DNA from: Actinomycetes bacterium
GTDB taxonomy: Bacteria > Actinomycetota > Thermoleophilia > Solirubrobacterales > Solirubrobacteraceae
Length of the DNA: 37,690 bases
Direction: 5' to 3'
Assembly (NCBI GenBank): GCA_021792455.1
Contig: JAJYUP010000017.1
Span: 1 to 37,690 of the forward strand
Under the pieces are notes generated by a model. The model was given only the letters and a program-made list of their open reading frames with translations. It did no database searches and had not been told where the DNA came from. Of this stretch, positions 37,582 to 37,690 are shown in pieces. The translations under genes were made by a program, and so were the position numbers. How positions within the stretch are numbered: position 1 is the first letter of the stretch; every line of letters starts with the position of its first letter.

Positions 37582-37690
37582 GGGCCTCCAAGCTGCCCTG
37601 AGGTGGCTGGGCCTCGAAGCCGCCCTCAGCTCGCTGGGCCTCGAAGCCGCCCTCAGCTCGCTGGGCCTCGAAGCCGCCCTCAGCTCGCTG
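37582..37690. repeat. 27-bp tandem repeat x4 running to the right edge
   Basis: Units starting GGGCCTCGAAGCCGCCCTCA lie at 37582 (diverged), 37609, 37636 and 37663, each 27 bp; the array continues out of the window. On the plus strand it is open and would give LGLEAALSS nonapeptides; on the minus strand QRAEGGFEA. Whether it is translated cannot be decided here. The bases 37474-37581 hold no recognised feature. Confidence 0.92.

Noticed and set aside
1-37690. Mobile element, prophage or recent transfer
   Set aside because: No transposase, integrase, terminal inverted repeats or composition change was seen; gene content is housekeeping.
1-37690. tRNA or other structured RNA genes
   Set aside because: No cloverleaf-like sequence with a TTCGA-type T-loop in a proper context was found by eye; a covariance-model scan would be needed to exclude small RNAs or riboswitches.

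Overview
The window is GC-rich bacterial chromosome with actinobacterial character. Evidence: many GTG and TTG starts, an rpmE-DUF1385-prfA-prmC-tsaC-glyA-tagO gene order, an ETF/thiolase/B12-mutase lipid-oxidation block, and a membrane-lipid desaturase next to a cyclopropane-synthase-like methyltransferase. I infer a member of Thermoleophilia (Solirubrobacterales-like), but there is no rRNA or other decisive marker here. No tRNA, rRNA, CRISPR array, insertion sequence or phage gene was found, so this looks like core chromosome.

Layout. 1-3464: cell-envelope genes (a membrane-anchored polysaccharide deacetylase cut by the left edge, a GT-C polyprenol-dependent mannosyltransferase, a TagO/WecA-type GlcNAc-1-phosphate transferase). 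3640-9239: a minus-strand translation and one-carbon operon, transcribed rpmE, DUF1385, prfA, prmC, tsaC, glyA. 9292-16286: a minus-strand oxidation block transcribed thiolase, HAD hydrolase, B12-binding mutase subunit, etfB, etfA, ETF-quinone oxidoreductase, followed by a small exported protein. 16364-20429: M17 aminopeptidase, fatty-acid desaturase and, convergently, a CFA-synthase-like methyltransferase. 20735-23688: a padR-ABC ATPase-ABC permease operon with a clear palindromic operator. 24052-25039: two overlapping genes for exported proteins. 25424-29824: MeaB GTPase, a hexapeptide acyltransferase translationally coupled to an exported protein, and two methyltransferases. 30001-31563: gamma-glutamyltransferase. 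31901-35543: ftsZ overlapping parA, with a divergent ArsA/Get3-like ATPase. 35551-37443: an unrecognised 479-residue protein and an HxlR regulator with its operator.

How genes work together. EtfB/EtfA and ETF-QO pass electrons from acyl-CoA dehydrogenases to the quinone pool. Thiolase finishes beta-oxidation. The B12 subunit and MeaB belong to methylmalonyl-CoA mutase, so the window holds much of a fatty-acid/propionyl-CoA oxidation set, although the mutase large subunit is not here.

Three things stand out. (1) Most gene junctions carry a tandem or direct repeat with its own private unit (9 to 80 bp). In five cases (glyA, ETF-QO, pepA, the ABC ATPase gene, meaB) the repeat copy next to the gene contains that gene's stop codon. 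Some repeats also lie inside genes, including one that builds the N-region of a signal peptide. (2) FtsZ has an N-terminal extension of about 160 residues whose start is supported by a strong Shine-Dalgarno inside the overlapping parA gene. (3) Several promoter-proximal genes have a -10-like hexamer 7-10 nt before the start codon and no Shine-Dalgarno, suggesting leaderless mRNAs. At three divergent gene pairs the two -10 elements overlap, abut or nearly abut.
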